Origin: Girardinichthys multiradiatus
Taxonomy: Eukaryota; Chordata; Actinopteri; Cyprinodontiformes; Goodeidae
NCBI RefSeq assembly: GCF_021462225.1
Contig: NC_061794.1
Coordinates: 15,703,784 to 15,767,783 of the forward strand
DNA length: 64,000 nucleotides
Reading direction: 5' to 3'
Of this stretch, positions 1 through 12,790 are shown piece by piece. A program made the position numbers and the translations under genes. The stretch's first letter is position 1. Each line of letters begins with the position of its first letter. The notes beneath the pieces are model-generated. The model made no database searches, had not been told where the DNA came from, and worked only from the letters and a program-made list of their open reading frames with translations.

Positions 1-650
1 AAGCCAGCTGATTATGAGGGGGCAATAGCTGAAGCTTGCTAAACTTTACTGGAACCCTCACTGGAATTTTGTGCTGTGGTCCAGCTTTTTGAAAACAAAT
101 GCACAAGTGGGGTCTTGCGTGTAAAAAAATGGATGAATATATGAAAAAGCACCTCATGCCAAATGTAAAATATATGGTGGAGGATCTATGATTTTCTGGG
201 CCAGGTTATTTTCCAATGCTCTGGGAACCTTGTTTAGGCACATGGTATCATGAAGTCTTTGAAATAACAGGACATGGTAAATAGAAATCTGTTTGAAGTT
301 CTTTCAGCAGGCTAATGCTCCAAAACCTATCAGCAAATGAACAGAAATAATTCACCAGACATAAAATAAACCTTCTTCCAAGCTAACTTAGTCCCCAGAC
401 CTAAACCCTTAAAAACCTTAAGAAAGGTGCATAAGAGAAGTCCCAACACTATGGATGGTCTAGAGAGATTATTTAAAGATGAATGGACAAATTAATTCCC
501 TCTGTATGCTCCAAGCTAGTGAGATGATAACAGAAAAAAAGTGTTGTCCTGTTCCAAAAAGGGGGTTGTACAAAGTATCACCAGCAAGTGTCCCAGTTTT
601 GATTTTGTTAAAAACAATTATTTCTTAACATGTTTTTTTTCTCAATGAAC
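1..650 (+). mobile_element. Decayed Tc1/mariner-like remnant
   Basis: The stretch from about 170 to 480 resembles the middle and 3' part of a Tc1-like transposase gene: a GGxGSxMxFWG-like block near 175-205, then a degraded acidic and proline-containing tail. The purine-rich text near 535-600 resembles the 3' untranslated end seen in old fish Tc1 copies. No frame stays open, and the left end lies outside the window. It sits in an intron of the host gene, downstream of the exon at 1169-1736. The class is fairly likely; the family is not assigned. Confidence 0.5.
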
Positions 651-1168
651 AACTGTACTCAAAGGGTATTTTTTACAGTATTTAAAAAATTACATTACGC
701 TACTGCAATACCAGACGTATGCTACATCTTCACAGAGGTTGCCAACTGTCAGCTTTCTTATGGATTTCTGTCCATGATCTTCCAAAAATCTTAACTGAAC
801 TATTTTTTACTATTTTTACAAATATCTGCACAAAACATTTTTGGCGACTGATTCTCACCTGAATCTCCAATATTACTTATATAAAACTATATTTCTATCC
901 AAAGATGCTGTTATGGTTATCATTACAGATTATTGGTTATAGGTTTAAAATCAATACTACAGGTTCAAAATTGTCACAAACATACATCATGAACGAATTT
1001 CTACCAATAACTATGCCTTGACTGCACAATTGTAGACAAAAACTGCCGTCAGAAGCTTATTACTGCATGTTACTATAGTTTCACCATAACTTGCGAGAGA
1101 CACAGTAGACCCACAACAAACTTGCCATAATGCTGAAAGAGGAGGTGGAAAACTGCATTTAAACGTAC

Positions 1169-1736
1169 CTGAGAGGTAGGCACTCAGCTGAGTCTCCAGC
1201 CTCTGCATCTGTCTCTAAAGCCAGTCTTAATGAGGAGGAGGAGGAAGAAGAAGGAGCATGATAGGAGGCCAGATCACAGCGCTGCAGGTTGGACAAGAGC
1301 ACGCGGTTCTCATACTGCAGTTTCTTCACTTTCCCACTCATCTCTCCAATCTGAAGCCTTGCCAGTCTCAGCTCCTCTTCAGGGGTTGGGGTGTCGGTGC
1401 TGATAAGCACAGCCCCGTCTTGTACTGAGTGCGAGTGGCTGTCATTCAGCAGCCCGTCTGACAGAGACATGAATGACTCGGAGGATAACGCAGATGTTGC
1501 AGGTGGGAATTCAGATTTATAGCGATTTATCTCATTCATCAGCAGTTTGTTCTGTTCCTCCATCTCAATCAGAGATCTTCTCAGCAGCTCAGCTTCCTCC
1601 TCCACAAACTGAAGGTGCCTCTGGAGCTCCATGATGTTTTCTGATGAGGCCCCTCCACCAAGCACCATGGCCCCTCCTGTGAGGCCAAGCCCTGCCCCTG
1701 GAACACCACCAACACTAGAAAGTTCTTGAGGCCCAT
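1169..1736 (-). CDS. mtcl2: MTCL/SOGA-family coiled-coil protein, internal exon (568 nt)
   Basis: The exon starts after an AG acceptor at 1738-1737 (pyrimidine-rich ...TTCCTAG) and ends at a CAG|GTACGT donor at 1169/1168. It enters in phase 1: the first two bases complete a GAT codon begun by the exon at 2353-2506. It leaves in phase 2. The product begins DGPQELSS, then a Gly-rich linker, then the heptad block LQRHLQFVEEEAELLRRS, which is diagnostic of MTCL/SOGA proteins. A Ser/Thr-rich spacer follows, then a second coiled coil (LARLQIGEMSGKVKKLQYEN, then RVLLSNLQRCDLAS). Near the end is a run of eight serines encoded by a GAG/GAA-rich complement at 1230-1256. By recall of the family the protein is a Golgi- or microtubule-associated crosslinker. 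The MTCL2 (SOGA1) paralogue is preferred from the neighbouring exons. Confidence 0.85.
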
Positions 1737-3600
<1,864 letters not shown>

Positions 3601-3768
3601 CTCCTCCACAGTGAGCGAGGTGTTGACGTCTCCGTATAGTGACCTGTACTTGGCCAGCTCTTCCTTCATGGCCTCGCTGTCCTTCACCAACTTGGTCAGC
3701 TTCTTGCACATCAGGGCCGACTCCTCTTTGGCAAAGTGGAGCTGACACTTTAGGTCTGAATTGTCCTC
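3601..3768 (-). CDS. mtcl2: MTCL/SOGA-family coiled-coil protein, internal exon (168 nt)
   Basis: The acceptor is CACTCCAG (AG at 3770-3769) and the donor is GAGGAG|GTGAGA (GT at 3600-3599). The exon is exactly 56 codons, phase 0 at both ends: EDNSDLKCQLHFAKEESALM, then CKKLTKLVKDSEAMKEELAK, then YRSLYGDVNTSLTVEE. The sequences CQLHFAKEESALMCKKLTKL and KYRSLYGD match MTCL2 (SOGA1) as I remember it. SOGA3 and MTCL1 have QFVKEEA and MRKKMAKL here, so this exon carries most of the paralogue call. It is continuous coiled coil with no lesions. Confidence 0.9.
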
Positions 3769-6700
3769 CTGGAGTGACGGGACAGAGGGAAAGAAAAGCA
3801 CTGAGACGACAATGACACAAAGGCGCTACAATCCAAAGAGACTGGTGCATTCACAAATGTTATGAGCAACTCCCAATCATTTATGTTTCCATCTATAATT
3901 ATCTGACAGATATATTACTGTTCTCTGTAGGTAATGAGTGTAATTATAAAAATGTAATACTAATACATCATTTACCAAAACTGCTAAATCAATTGTGGTT
4001 TTGGTACATTATATGTGTAATGGAAAATTATTTAAAAGCCCATGGAACATCACAGTTGAGTGCCTTAAAGAGAGAAAAGCATTTCACTCAGTGTGTCCTG
4101 TTATAGAGAGGTTAGAGGAGGCGGAACAGAGAACCCGACACGACAGACTTACACAAGTCAGTGAAAGCTGAGCAAATGCCTGACCATGCAGAGCATAAAA
4201 ACAAGCTGACCGGTCAGATCACTTCAAGCACAGAGTTGCTCGGCTTTGAATCTGTAACATTTAAAACTGATAAAATAAAGTCCTGATGTGAAGAACTTGA
4301 CGGTCTTCATAAATTTTTGTGCTTTTTTTAATGCTTTCAGACCAGTGTTTTCACATCATCTTGGATGGCAGAGAGAGAGAACTTAACTCTAAACTTTAAA
4401 ACAAGGCATTTCCAAAGCTCTGTTTGACCAACATTTGGACAGAAGCCACTAAATGCTAAGGTCAGAGTCATGCTGTGTTTGTATTTTGTTTGAATTAAAG
4501 GAATAAAAATCTCTTAGAGAGCAGAAAAACATCGGCAAACACACTCATTAGTGGTTTCCTTCAGACGTCATCTATCGTCTGCAGAGAATATTTACAACCT
4601 CACTGGCTGGAGAAACATAAAAGGGCTCACAAACTGGTGAGGAACCAACTTCTTTCAAAGTGGAGGGAAAACTTTACACTTTCAGATAACAGGGATTAGC
4701 TACAGCCTGTGCTGTATGAGGTGCTAAACCTTCTAAAAACGTCTGAAAAAATTTGTATTACCCCACTGAGTTGTCTACAAGACGTGGATTTTTCATAGAC
4801 CCTATGCTAACATGTTAAAACTATTTACAAGTGAAGTAGGTTCGATGTTTTTATGAAACACCTTGATTGGTATAACAACACATAGTCCAATCGTTGAATT
4901 TATTAAATGAATGTTTAACTTTTATTAATCAGAAGACGAAAAACAAAAATCTAATAAAAAGTTGCTTTCTTCTACTGGATGCATAAGTAGGTGACAACCA
5001 TGTGTTAAAAAAAAAGTTGTTTCAAAGAAGCATGTCTAATGGTCAAAACAGTCAACACAAAGAAATGCTTCATAGAGACCCTACATCTAGTCATCCCATC
5101 TAGTCATCCCTGCTTTAAGGATGTTTCATACCAGCTTTGACTACCAATGATTTAAAGCCATGGTTCTCAAACTGTGGCAAAAGCACCAATGGTGGTACTT
5201 GGGCTGCCTTTAGCAGTACTCAGAAACAATTTTTATTTGTTCGGTAAATAGGGTTAGCGATGGGGTTAGCGGTTAGACGCTGTCTATTCATGCTGACTTT
5301 CATTTACCTCTGAGGTCGAAACTTGAATCTGGGAATGACATCAAACCCAACTTAACCATGATCAATTTCCAAGTTTGGAAACCAGTAGGAGAATGAGTAA
5401 AAACAAACCATATAATTAAACCATATTTTTTAACAAATCAAGCAATGTCAATGTGTTTGGTTGTTTTCTTTTTTTATGACATAAAGTACATAACTATCGG
5501 AGATTTCAGCCTTTTAATATTATTTATCTTCATGGCAATGTGTGCTTAACCAATGGGGACAAGAATGGCTGAACTGACCTGGAATCATAATCTCACTAAA
5601 AACCTTTTCAGTCTTGATCATAAATGCATCTTTCTCTGCACCTAAACTCTGCTCTTGCTACAGCTGACCTCAGGTGACCGCGTACACACATTCCCCAGAA
5701 GCAGCTCTGTGGCAGTGTTTGTTTTACAGCCTGTGGAGCGATTCCAACCACATTAAACGAAGCGAGGGCAGCTGAATTTACAGCCATTTATGGTATGTGG
5801 TCATGAAGGGGGAGCCAAGGCATGTCTTAGCAGCACAGTAGAGACAGCGGTGAAGAGAATTACTTGCAAACACTCAACACATTTCTTTCTGCTGGGTTTT
5901 TTACCTTTTCTTTTTGATCTGTTAACCACAGCACACACATGCTGGGATGTTTCAAAGAGGGTCAGGACTGTGTTTGTTACTGTGAATTCTGACTTTAATG
6001 ATAAAGAGTGAGTCTGATTTTGAAGAAGTTGAGGAAAACCTGTAGTTACACATTGTAGCTACAGGTGCTGCAATGTGTTAAAGACTGCGCACAACATTTA
6101 TGGACAGAAGGTGTGTGATTTCCAGTAGAAACCAGTTAAAGACAACACAGCCGTGGGTTCTTGCACAAAGACATATTTATCAAACATGCAATCTTGTGTG
6201 ACAGTTGTGATTTGTGGTTCTGAACACCCCAACACAAGGCATCCTAAAGACTACAAATAAGTAATTCTGCACATTTCTGTAGTCAAAACATCAATGTAAA
6301 AAGTGCAGTTTCTCAGCTGCTTCATTTAAGCCAAATATGTCTGATTTCGTTTTCTTAATTTGTGATTAAGAATTGATTAGTTGTTCTGCTCAGGGATGCT
6401 AAGTCATATCAAGTCCTTTCTCTGTCTGACGAAAACTAAATAGGAATGTAAAGGTAAAGATGCACTGAGAACTCAGTTTGTTAGCGAATGCCTGACAAGG
6501 TCTGATTGACCAATGAAAAGTTATAATCTTTTTCCGACCAGTGATGCCTAGGTGCTAAAAGGTTGTGGTCTGTGGAAGAAGACCCAGTTAGCTACTTTCA
6601 CAACCACTGAAGGGCATTTTCGTTTTATACAAAAAGTTGAAAACATCTATATTTTGAAATGTGTTATTTAAAGTTCTAAAAGAGAAATCGGAATCTGCTA

Positions 6701-7562
6701 AAACTGGAAAATGGAAATCAGCCTCAAAATCTCTGATTGGTGCATCTCAACATACTTTAACAAAGTTAGGTTTTTTTTTGGAAAACCCTGCTTAATCGAG
6801 TTAATATATATTTTCTATAAATGTGCTAAACCCATGGAACTGCATTTGTTTTTATTTTTGGTTAGGATAATTACATGATTGTAATAATTACAAACCCCTA
6901 ATGTATGTAATATGATACAAAATAAATACAGGGAAACATGTTTTGTTAAAAGCATCACACAAACAGACAATCCTTTAAAAATTAGACTTATCTGAAAATT
7001 GCTTTCTTGTATCAAGCTTTGAACTGATAAGCATTCAAGCTAAAGTTACCTTAGTTGACGCATTATAAGCATTTAGACAGCAAACTGTAACAACACATGT
7101 GATTTTATATAAAGTAAAATCTTTAATTTTAAAGTCAACATTGTTCTGTCATAACAGCTCAATCAGCTGGAGTGACAGACCTTGTTCACCAAAAAGCTAA
7201 TTTCTGGGGAGGTGAAAGCTACCTACGTTGTCCCCAAAACCTATACCCACAATCAGATGGTGTTCATCATGTTTTTACTTTCAGCTGCACTTTTAAACTG
7301 CATCTGCTGATATTATTACAAAGTAGTGCATGGGAGAAAAAAAAAAACAGCATGACCTTTCTGGAAACTAATTTACGTCTTTCACATCTTTCATTCTGTG
7401 GTTTGTATGGATGCATGGTGGATCAATTTATGTCTCTCTCTCCGGGTTTAAGTGTCTTTTGCTGCTCAGACAGTGGTGTGTTTCTCTTATCGATTATTTG
7501 AACCAGTCAGAGGAGAACCCCCTAGCAGTGTGTGTGTTTCCCTGTGCCAGTTAATGCCTTAC
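3769..7562 (-). other. Intron between the 63-nt and 168-nt exons
   Basis: This 3.8-kb AT-rich intron has no coding signal. A 13-bp unit (ATCTAGTCATCCC) is tandemly duplicated at about 5087-5113. A possible non-autonomous DNA element lies at 6460-6755 (listed separately). The remainder looks like unique intronic sequence. Confidence 0.55.
6460..6755. mobile_element. Possible short non-autonomous DNA element
   Basis: The two ends resemble imperfect inverted repeats: AGATGCACTGAGAA at the left and the complement of AGATGCACCAATCAGAGA at the right (about 6733-6753). Similar AGATGCAC(C/T)(A/G)AT-like ends occur near 34494 and 56053. No target duplication was found, and there is no coding capacity. 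A hAT-related origin is possible but not shown. Confidence 0.35.
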
Positions 7563-7625
7563 CTGCGGAGCAGGCTTCTTGTCCGATTTGTTGCTGGTTC
7601 GTGCTCCTCTTTTCTTCTGGGAGTT
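7563..7625 (-). CDS. mtcl2: MTCL/SOGA-family protein, 63-nt exon (basic linker)
   Basis: This short exon is easily overlooked. The acceptor is TCTCTGTTGCAG (AG at 7627-7626) and the donor is CCGCAG|GTAAGG (GT at 7562-7561). It is 63 nt, phase 0 at both ends, and encodes NSQKKRGARTSNKSDKKPAP followed by Q. As recalled, human MTCL2 has a similar Lys/Arg-rich segment (SLKKRGTR...KADKKP) between the block ending in LQTELDR and the EDSADLKCQLHFAKEE block. That is exactly the position this exon takes between the exons at 55580-55729 and 3601-3768. It is probably an uncoiled, positively charged hinge. Confidence 0.85.
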
Positions 7626-8825
7626 CTGCAACAGAGACAGAAAGGCATTCTCATTAACAATGCATTGCACCTCTTTGATTGTTAAGACTAAAATCGGTCA
7701 GAAACAAGAAGAAAGTATTGAGCGGGACAACAGCATACAGGCTGCTGCTTTCTTAAAAAAATATTTTCCTTTTTTATTTTCAAGGTCTTTTATTAGAGAC
7801 TAAGGCATGCATTTCAAACATAAATCTTTATTTGTTTTTTATTTGAATTCCTAAATACTGAACCTTCGTGAGTTATTTTCATAAACTGAGGCAACACAAA
7901 TTGCAGCCTACAAAGAAGAACTAAATTTACTTTAAAGTCACTTCAAAGCCGACCCATGATCTCAACTGTCAGATTTCTCACTGACATCAGGAATTACCAT
8001 TTCTGGTACCTACACCCTCCCATATATGAGACAGTTCACTATTTTATCATTTCGTTTTGAAAGCAATGCTAAAACAGTACATTTAACTTCATACTGAATC
8101 TTGAAGCCCTTTTGCATCTTAAACACCTTAAAAAGAACCGTTGGACGTTTTGAAAATGGTGCTCAGTAGAAGGTGCAGTTGGCTGAAGCTGAAAATTTAA
8201 CAAGGGTTAAATTGATCAAACAAGTTTAAAAAAGAAAAAAACAATTATATTTTAATTAAATAACAAAATATAAATCTATGCTAAGTTTGCTCTTATGTAT
8301 TTTTTAAAGCTGTTTAAGCGAAATGTGAATCAGACAAAATTTGCACTGTCAAATCACAGCTTTGCAAAAAATTGAAATTGACCTCGAAGTTGTGAACGGT
8401 AAATCTTTAAACAACAGTAACTTGTCTCAATGGCTGAGGTGCCTTCATGTAACATATGTAGCACTCACATTTACAAGCTTGAAATTTCTCTTATCTCCTA
8501 GAAGAAGTACCACTTTTGTGTTAACGTGATGTTAAAAAATATCTCTACTTCAAGCAAACCACAATGAGAAACAAAGGCTTAGTTGGGCCCTGGATATAAC
8601 GTCATTGCTATGGCAATCAGTCCCAAGGTGTTCTTAATGACTGCAGGTGTACTGATAAGAGTTTGGATTACAGCACTGAGGTGGAGGTAAGGACTACAGA
8701 GACACACACATCATCTGTTCATCCAAGCATCTGTTCTGCCCAGTGAATCAGACCCTCATCAATCTTCATTGCTCCTCTTAAGAGGCAAAACCAGGCCTTC
8801 CTCATGCAAACACACATACGCATAG
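7626..8825. other. Intronic sequence, nothing recognised
   Basis: AT-rich sequence. Short open frames here have no recognisable similarity. No inverted-repeat ends or microsatellites of note. Confidence 0.5.
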
Positions 8826-9124
8826 ACACACACACACACACATCCGTGTTTTACTATCTTTATGAGGACTTTTCGGTTACTTCCATTGACTTCCATTCAT
8901 TTTCCTTGATTTTTAGTGCCTAACACTAACCCTAACCCTAACAATAACTCAATTCATACCCTAGTCCTAAACCTAACCCCTGTCCCAAGAACGGAATTTG
9001 AAAAAGTGAGGACCAGGAAAATGTCCTCACTTTGTCAAAATGTCCTCACTTTGCGATAAAAATACGAAAAATGGTTCTCACTCAGCAACAAGTACAAGAA
9101 CACACACACACACACACACACACA
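8826..9124. repeat. CA-microsatellite / telomere-like composite repeat, copy 1
   Basis: A (CA)n tract (8826-8842) and a second (CA)n tract (9101-9124) bracket a core. The core contains ACTTCCATTGACTTCCATT, then CTAACCCTAACCC-type telomere-like motifs (about 8924-8978), then repeats of GTGAGGACC and TGTCCTCACTTTG. The same composite occurs in reverse orientation at 31433-31805, so this is a dispersed repeat unit and not an isolated microsatellite. Confidence 0.75.
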
Positions 9125-9890
9125 GAGTAGACTCTGCAGTACAAGTAACCAAGCTTATCTGGCTCAGCCTGTTTCCATGGAAACAAGCTACTCTCTCTGT
9201 CTCTCCCTCCCTGCCGTTCTTGCCCTCTGGATCAGATCAGCAACAACAAAAGAAAGAATAGAGAGAAGGATGGAAGGTTACACAAAAAGAATGGTGAAAA
9301 ACTGTTTAAATTACAATGTAAATATACAATATAAAGTTAAAATAAACCTACTTCACCAGTCCAAGCAGCAGAGATGCTTTTTTTTTGTAATTTCTGTCAT
9401 GATGGATGGCAGTACTAAATCGGCAAAAGGGGTATTTGTCTGATTCTCTGTCTCTCCATCACTATCGACCTTTCCTCATCCCCTCGTCGTACTGAAGGCC
9501 ATTTTCCAACCACTTTATTTTCTATCTCCCGCTGGGGTGCCGTCAACCTCACCCATTCCCAAACCCACTCTGATACCAGGTTGTCAGTGGGCAAACGGGC
9601 TATTAGTGGCTCTAAACCGATCAATAGGACCCCCCTGATAATGGAGCCATCGATTCTGTCTGCATTCGCACCGGAACTGTTGGGTCCGACTCTTAGCTCA
9701 GCAGCTTCAGCGGGACTCTGGCAACAAATGGAAAATGGCTGCTGGACATGCTATTAGACACACTAATATATTTATTTAGATAGAGCTATCATGGGCTGCA
9801 GTTAAGAGACTCAGCACCTATGGTTGTCATCAGACTTTAGGTCTGGTCTTTGACTGAAACATTTTAAAACATACATGCTTTGATTTAAAC
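9125..9890. other. Intronic sequence, nothing recognised
   Basis: No gene, transposon end or repeat was identified apart from short CT-rich patches. Confidence 0.4.
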
Positions 9891-10150
9891 CATTTCAACC
9901 TCCACCTCAGTCTCAAGTCGTCTGCAGCCTCTAACAGTTTTTTTTTTCTTTCAGAATTGCCCTGTATTTAGCTTCATTAATCTCCCCATCACCTCTGACA
10001 GCTTTTCTTCCCCTTCTAATAAAAAAGCATCGCCACAGCATGATGCTGCCACCACCACGTGTCATGGTGGGATGGGTACGTTTGGGATGGTGTGTGAGAA
10101 AAATGCAATTGTGTGGTCTCATCTGACCAGAGCACAGTCTTTCACATGTT
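9890..10150 (-). mobile_element. Tc1/mariner-like fossil fragment
   Basis: Read on the minus strand, 10000-10090 encodes a degraded block close to PTMTRGGGSIMLWRCF, matching the KHGGGSxMxWGCF motif between the first and second catalytic aspartates of Tc1-like transposases. The flanking text at 9896-9935 recurs near 43990-44025. Both ends are missing and the frame is broken. Confidence 0.6.
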
Positions 10151-11437
10151 ATACTAGTAGATCTGTTTCATTCTGTCTAAATTACTTAACATCTGAAGTG
10201 AGTAACACCTGTCTAATGCTGTAAAACAATAGTTACATTTTTAATTTTTTAGACCTTTTTGACACTGACGAAGAAAATGTAATGAATCTAACATGAAGGA
10301 TCCTTCTTAAAATAATCACTTTTTCCTCACAGCTTTTCATAAATATGCTAGGTGTACTTGGAACTGTCCATTATTTATCATGTAGAAGCCACACACTGTG
10401 ACCAGAACCCCGCTCTCATATTTCTGAGATCTGCGGTTACTCTGCAGATCTACAGTTACACTGCCGATGAGATAACAAGTTGACCTAACGTGCTATCTGA
10501 TAAGATATTTAACAGCTTCTGACGGCCCCTCCTCTGTGCTATTTCAACAGTGGCGAGCCATCTATGGAACCATTACAGCAGAGATGGTGATGAAAGGAGA
10601 GATGGACAGCGCTGGAAAAACATGGGCAGAAAGAAATGCAGATGTATAGGAATAAAAATAGACAAAAAAAAACCTGTATGACTGAACTTGTGCGGTGAAA
10701 AAAAATGGAAATTTTACAAATGACGAGTCAGAAAGCAAATAAAACGACAGAGTGAGAAAAAACGTGGCATAATAAGAATTAATTCCTCTGTCATGAAAGA
10801 AGAATTGCAGCAGTGAGGAGTCTCCTTCCTCCAATGTCATCTGGTCTGCACCTTGACCAGCCATAACACACAGGGCAGGGCAAGATCAAGCAAACTGGGG
10901 GACCAGACAAAACTCCCAGAGATATATAAGGAGGACAGTGAAATATGTTGACAGGGAATCATAAAAGACATGGCCAAAGCAGAAAAGCTATGCAAAATCT
11001 CAGAATATGCAAATATTACAATGATCAATCTACAAAATGCAAGAGATTAATGCATCAACATAAAGCAGCACCAAATATTTAAAAATATTCAAGCAGTCAA
11101 AACAAGAAAGAAATATAGGGAAAATAAAATCTTCTACACGGGCTCTTTAGTAAGATATTCAGAACCATTTAATTGAATGGAGTTTTTTCTGGTCTGAGTG
11201 AGACAGACGATTTCTGAAGAGAAGAGTTATGGCTCGTCTGACTGGGAGTGTGACAACAGATGAGAATCAGTGTGATGGAGAGGAAGCAGAGCAGAAATCA
11301 GATTTTATTTCATTATACAGACACCTGAACCAACCAGGCATGAAATCCAAAGAGTGACACGCAGGGGGAACAAAACCTTTAGGTTTGAATTATACTGTTA
11401 GTTGATGGGTCCAACATGCTTTTTTTCATTATAATTA
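10151..11437. other. Intronic sequence, nothing recognised
   Basis: AT-rich sequence with a purine-rich patch at about 10570-10760. No gene or element ends seen. Confidence 0.4.
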
Positions 11438-12790
11438 CAGTGGTTTGAATAAAAAGAATCATACTCACTGAACTTTTTCACTTTAGTCACGCTACAACCA
11501 CAAACTTCAAACTTTTCGTGGGATTTTATGTCACAGATCAAAACATAGTAGTGTATATTGTGAAGCTGAAAGAAAATGACTCAGAGCTTTCAACATTTTG
11601 TTTTATAGACAAAATAACATCTGAAAAGTATTCATCCCTACTGAGTTAAAATCAGTAGGGAAGTATGTCTCTTACTGTTTTGTACGTCTAGAGACATAGA
11701 AACATATGTCCATTTTTACTTAGTCAAATTGGATAGAAAGCACCTGTAAACATCATGTTTCAAGTCTAGACACAGATTCTTAGTTGGTTTTAAGTCTGGA
11801 CCATTATAACACATAGATGTGGCTTGTTTTTAGCTCTATCAATCTTTTTATCAACTCTATTCGGCTTTCCACTGGCTCAGCTCCTAGTTGGTGCTAGGAA
11901 AGAACCAGCTTATTGCTACTAGAGCTTGAGTTTGTGGTCATGGTAATGGAAATAACTGGTTTTAAGAAGGAACAAGACTCTACTATGTATTCTTCTAGGA
12001 TTCCTTCAGGACTGCCCTTTATTTGGCATCTATCCAACAATTTTGACCAGCTTCACTCTTCCTGCAGTATCCCAACCAAGGATGGGCTATTTTTGTTTTG
12101 TTTTTAGTTATCAGGGAAAAAATGTCTCATGATACAAAATTGATTTATTGCCATAATGATAAACTAATGGAGTTGTCTGCAAAAAAAAGTTTGGTTGGAA
12201 TTATTCTATTATTTGGTGGGTGTCTTAAGACCATTCATGAATGTCAATATATAAAACACTATAATTAAATGCAATTATTTTGTGCTGATTAGTGTTGTTT
12301 GTAGGGTTCAGACTACAAACAGTGACATTTCTATTGCTGATGAAGACTGATGAGTACCTTTTATCATAACGTTTATTGTTATTACAACAAATTCAACAGA
12401 ATACTGCAATAAAATTCAAATTCTAAATCTGTAATCCTCACAGCATAATGCTGCCACCACCATGTTTCATTGTAGGGACAATGTTTTTAGGGTAATGTAC
12501 CGTGGTAGTTTGTTGCCACACATTTTGCTTTGCATGAAGGTAAAAAAGTAACATTTTGGTCTTTTCCAATTGAAGCATGTTTTTCCATGTTTCCTGTGTC
12601 CCTACATGGCTTGTGGCAAACTGCAAACAATATTTCTAATGACTTTCTTTTAACAACAGCTTTCTTGTTGCCAGTCTTCTGTGAAGGCCAGATTTGTGGA
12701 GTGCACAACTAAATGTTGTGTACTCCTAAACTAAACTCACCAACCAAAGGTAATATGTGAAAGCATTAGATATTCCTTTTCATTAGTCTG
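11438..12790 (-). mobile_element. Decayed Tc1/mariner-like element
   Basis: The left part (about 11438-11650) resembles the inverted-repeat end of the family at 52617-53912: a TTACAGTG...-type start, then AACTTTTTCAC and ACAACCACAAACTTCAAAC-like text. A minus-strand block at 12438-12480 reads [10 protein letters not shown], a Tc1 transposase motif, and 12485-12715 continues as degraded transposase. The size is compatible with one element of about 1.3 kb. The right boundary is approximate and the coding frame is lost. Confidence 0.5.

Noticed and set aside
5790..6011. 73-codon frame in the 3.8-kb intron
   Set aside because: No similarity or splice-site support, and not in phase with the host exons.
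8924..8978. Interstitial telomere array
   Set aside because: The CCCTAA-like units are few and imperfect and belong to a dispersed composite repeat that also occurs at 31433-31805.
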